DNA from: Taxawa tesnikishii (nom. ined.) | Taxonomy: Eukaryota > Ascomycota > Dothideomycetes > Dothideales | Assembly (NCBI GenBank): GCA_030247885.1 | Contig: JAPDRO010000002.1 | Coordinates: forward strand, 620,001-684,000 | Reading direction: 5' to 3' | DNA: 64,000 nt | In this document: positions 60,635 through 64,000 of the stretch, piece after piece | How positions within the stretch are numbered: position 1 is the first letter of the stretch | How the letters are laid out: each line of letters begins with the position of its first letter | The notes under the pieces: generated by a model | Databases searched by the model: none | Seen by the model: the letters and a program-made list of their open reading frames with translations, nothing else | What the model was told of the DNA's origin: nothing | Position numbers and translations under genes: made by a program

Positions 60635-63194
60635 ATGCAGGCACAGCGCGCAGACGCGCCTAATCAAAGGAACCAACTACCGCCCTTAGCACCTAGAAAC
60701 TCGCAATCAGCTGCAGGAAGCGAGCGAGCCGCTGGTGCCGGACCTCCCCGGCCAAGGCTCTCCCACCGCTCAAGGGCGGGATGCTGGTCGGCCGTCCTTT
60801 TCTTCCCTCAATCATTACATAGCTGATCTTCTCAGGACTTGCCGTGGCCGCAAGGTAGGCCAGAATCGGTCAGCTACCCTACCCTTTCCGTCTCAGTGGT
60901 TGAACGTCTGCACAGGTCAAATGTGATGAGAACAAGCCCCGGTGCGGCGTAAGTCTTGTTGCAACCGGGTCGTATCGTCATCAGCTAATCGAGCCCAGCC
61001 GTGTACGAGACTGAACAAAGTCTGCGATTGGGATCACCGATGGAATTTCAGCGACGCAACTTCCACCACGCAAAACAAGTACGCTGGCAGCGTCTCCACC
61101 GTCGGAAACGCAGTATGGGATCGTAGGTCAACTCATCCACCACCAGTCTCTCTACCCTCACCTGTAACATACTCGGTGCCCTTGAACCATGTTTGCGCAG
61201 TGACAGATGGCTTGGGGGCTCGCCGCGAATCGCAGACTGTCATGGCATGGTCGGAGGAGCATTTGTTGTACTTTCCAGCACTTATCGGGTCTTAAGCTGA
61301 TACCTTGCAGCACGAGCGGCCTCCGGGAGTTCGCGAAACTCGCAATCTCCCATGTACGACAACCTACCTTCATTTGCTGATCTTACGAATGATGAGGAAC
61401 GAGAGCGAAAAGCAGAGTCACAGGCGCCGGGTACCTTCAATGTTATCCTCAATCCGGACAGTTTCACAAGCCTCCCAGAGTACGCGCCAACGGCAGTGAC
61501 GAGTGGTCGTCGAGTGAGCGTGCAGTCTCTGCAGAGTAGCTTCGGAAGCCCTATATCAGATGGCAGCCGTGCAACCGTCCCTGAAGACCCGAACGTCGTC
61601 GTCCTCTCTAGATTCGAAGATGCGCCTGCAGCTGGGACGACTGCGTCTTTCTCTTCTGACAGGCGTCTCAGCGTCCAGCACGACTTACAAGCCTTCAACA
61701 TCTCGCCTCCAACGACGACCCAAGAGTCGCCGCGTCAACGCTCTTCAAGGAAAGTGAGTCCAGATGTCACGCTTATGAGATACTACGCGCAGGTTTTAAC
61801 AAAGAGATTGATGCCCCTGGCTACGCATCTCTATGACTCAAACGCAGTGGGCTCCAGCGAAGACCCCTTCGTTGCGGAGTCCAAGCGATTTTCTCCAGTA
61901 GGTCAACCAGTTGGGTTCTTTTGACCGCCTTCGTTGATCAATCATGCAGCTTTACCATGCTATTTGCGCCGTCAGCCTGCTCAGTTTAGCTTTCAAGAAC
62001 CAGGCCAGCTGGGAAGAGGCCTTTCAGCACTACGAACAAGCGATCTCACCCCAACGAGCCATGGTCTCTCAGGACGATCTCGTCTCCGATGGGGTTCTGT
62101 TCTTACATTTCCTCCTGCTGATATACGACGTCTGCTTCGTCTGCAAGGCAAGCCAGCCAGGCGACAACACACATGATGTCATGACGATGTGGGTTCAGCA
62201 CCTTCATCAACTGCTGCGGATCGCAAGGCAACGAAAACAGACGTTCGACGACGAAACTCGAGCTTACATAATATGGGCGGTGGGATTGATGTGCATTGAA
62301 GCGACTTTAGCTGGAGGTGAAGCCCTCGAGTTCCTCGACTTCATACTGGAAGTGTCTCCAGCATTGCGAACAGTCACCGGCCCTGAACACTATGCGCCTA
62401 CGCAAGTGGATCGCATCCTTGTTGCGCCATGGAACAATCTGCAACTTGCTGATGAAGCAGAATTACTTCCTATGGTTCAGGACTGGCATCGCCAAACGAC
62501 GTTTTCCATAGCAAGAGTTGCTGTTTTGGCTCGTCGCCTAAGGACAGAAGCTATAAGGACACCCTTGAATGAGCAACGAATTGCGGCTCGCCAGCAGGAG
62601 ATTCTGCAAGCTCAGTCGGAGCTCTACAATGCCTTCCACAGCTGGTGGCCAAGGTTTCTTCCTCGAGACGTTTCCCCTTCGGAGTTACGTCTTCCTCCTC
62701 GTGTGCAGCACATTTTCATTTATGTGAGCAGGGCACCTAAGCCTTTCTTTTGTCGCATGTGCTCGTGCTGACCCAGATTGCTCGACCAGACTTATTTGTA
62801 TTTTAGCGCCTGTATGATATACTCCAGCACGAGCATGTACCCTGGCCAAACCCCTGCAGGCATGAGCGTACAGAGCCAGGTCGCAGCATACAGCAGCAAC
62901 ATACTGGCACTCGCGAACGCAAATATCGACAATCCGCGCCTGGATTGCTTCAACATAGTTTTTCCCGTCTTCATGGCCGGCTTTGCTGCAACGGATCCGG
63001 ACGTAAAGGTGCAAGCCATCCGTCTCATCTGCGCAATGGAGAACACGAGTGCGGGTCGCAATACTTCCAGAAGTCGGGAGCTGCTGGTGGCGGTATGTGA
63101 GGAGCAGAGACGGCGCAATGGCGCGCCGTGGTCGGTAGATTGGGTTACGTTTTCGAGAGAGTGCGGTTTAGAGCTGGTGAATTTTGGACTTTGA
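60635..63194 (+). CDS. Zn2Cys6 transcription factor (Fungal_trans_2-type) with micro-exons
   Basis: Seven exons: 60635-60786, 60836-60854, 60916-60948, 60999-61122, 61311-61897, 61950-62723 and 62790-63194; 697 aa with every junction in phase. The zinc cluster is assembled from exons 1-4: RAGCWTCRGRKVKCDENKPR then CGPCTRLNKVCDWD, Cys at residues 50, 53, 60, 67, 70 and 77, the canonical C-X2-C-X6-C-X6-C-X2-C-X6-C. Exon 2 is only 19 bases and exon 3 only 33. The middle has LPSFADLTNDEERERKAESQ and a Ser-rich linker. The regulatory domain has LYHAICAVSLLSLAFKNQAS and YSSTSMYPGQTP, and the end reads WVTFSRECGLELVNFGL. It is a nuclear regulator; targets cannot be told from sequence. The start is the first in-frame ATG upstream of the cluster. 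No frameshift. Confidence 0.85.
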
Positions 63195-63916
63195 GAGACG
63201 ACAGCAAGAGCGAGGCGTTGGTTGCATTGGGAAAGGGAAGCATCGCAGAAGGTTTGCACGGTCATGTTTTGTGTCTGCGGATGGTGATGACTACGAATTA
63301 GCGTTACGAGTTGAAAAGCGTGCATTGCAAGGCGCAGGGATACTTCTTGACCTGAGTCGGAAAACAACATCCAGCTCGGCAAGATTGCCTCGACTGCATA
63401 GGTGTCGTGGGTGAAACGATCGTCTCCCTTTAGGTACGCGCAGTCACCTCACCTGCTGTGGTTGTGTATGGACGTTAAAAGGACAGTAGTAGGGTTGTGT
63501 CGAGCCGGGAAGCATTGGTTACGAGGATCTCGAACTATGATTCTGCACGCAGAGCATCCCATGTCACCCTTGACGCAATCGTTTTCCCTGCGAGCGATAG
63601 CATCAATCGGTCGATCACTCGTTGTCAGCCAATTCGTTGTCTAGCATGGTTGGTGCGTGAGTAGTTTAGCAGTCCGCTGCGGACGAGATATCCGCCGGCA
63701 CAGCGTCCCAGCGTCCCAGCGCCCAGCGCCCAGCGCCCAGCGCCCAGCAGACAGGAGAGTTGGGAAGCTGCCGCGCCCGCGCCCGGCTCATACCACCCCA
63801 AGCTCAAGAGGCGCGCGCACTAGGGGGGAACGTTGGACGTGGAAGCCCACGATGGTGTCCACACGGTCGGGAAAAACGTCAGTAGTCAATCCTTGCTCCT
63901 GCATAACCTGCATGCG
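63195..63916. other. Downstream region with CAGCGCC repeats
   Basis: No gene recognised. A CAGCGTC / CAGCGCC heptamer array occupies about 63701-63749. Confidence 0.5.
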
Positions 63917-63989
63917 GCATACTGCACACTGCACACTGCACACTGCATACTGCATACTACATACCGCATACCGCATACCGCATACCGTA
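63917..63989. repeat. Heptamer tandem repeats ACTGCAC / ACTGCAT / ACCGCAT
   Basis: Seven-base units shift gradually from CACTGCA to TACTGCA to TACCGCA toward the window end. The array is diverged but still in register. It may continue past the window. Confidence 0.85.
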
Positions 63990-64000
63990 TGGCGTACGCG

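Overview
The window is nuclear DNA of a filamentous ascomycete fungus, most likely a Dothideomycete. Genes are split by short introns of about 45-65 bases with GT-AG ends and CTNAC/CTGAC-like branch sites. The families present (several Zn2Cys6 and Fungal_trans_2 regulators, a CFEM GPI-anchored protein, a secreted type-B carboxylesterase, PHO-4 type phosphate permease, Ies1, Ecm29, Ded1, a Mug190-like C2 protein) are those of Pezizomycotina. The Dothideomycete placement is inference from how the proteins read. No tRNA, rRNA, CRISPR array or bacterial-style operon was seen.

Layout. 1-10 kb is gene-poor. It starts inside a dead S28 serine carboxypeptidase gene carrying an apparent 425-base insertion, then has a two-TM hypothetical protein, a possible Zn2Cys6 relic, a Fungal_trans_2 regulator, a tiny two-exon gene and a DUF4267 membrane protein. 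10-23 kb holds a secreted carboxylesterase, a Zn2Cys6 regulator with one zinc ligand replaced, a small phosphoprotein-like ORF, an MDR oxidoreductase, a phosphate permease, a short inverted-repeat element and a small membrane protein. 25-34 kb holds a regulator with an atypical zinc cluster and a large Mug190-like C2-domain protein. 37-46 kb is the housekeeping core: mitochondrial ribosomal protein uS13 (SWS2), ER cyclophilin B with a spliced membrane tail, DED1 and INO80 subunit Ies1. 47-58 kb has a CFEM protein, an unknown SP-rich protein and ECM29. 60.6-63.2 kb is another Zn2Cys6 regulator whose zinc cluster is spread over four exons. Simple repeats lie mostly between genes.

A theme across the window: seven genes can be read as full-length conserved proteins only if one extra base is supplied in a short homopolymer run (ten sites in all, every one a missing base). 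This looks like systematic under-calling of homopolymers in the assembly rather than gene death. It contrasts with the S28 gene, which has true nonsense codons. Coordinates given for those genes span the frameshifts.

The genes do not form one pathway or an evident biosynthetic cluster. The most interesting leads are the optional C-terminal membrane anchor on cyclophilin B, the Cys-to-Tyr change in a zinc cluster, the micro-exon zinc cluster, and the insertion with a near-perfect 10-base target duplication in the S28 pseudogene.
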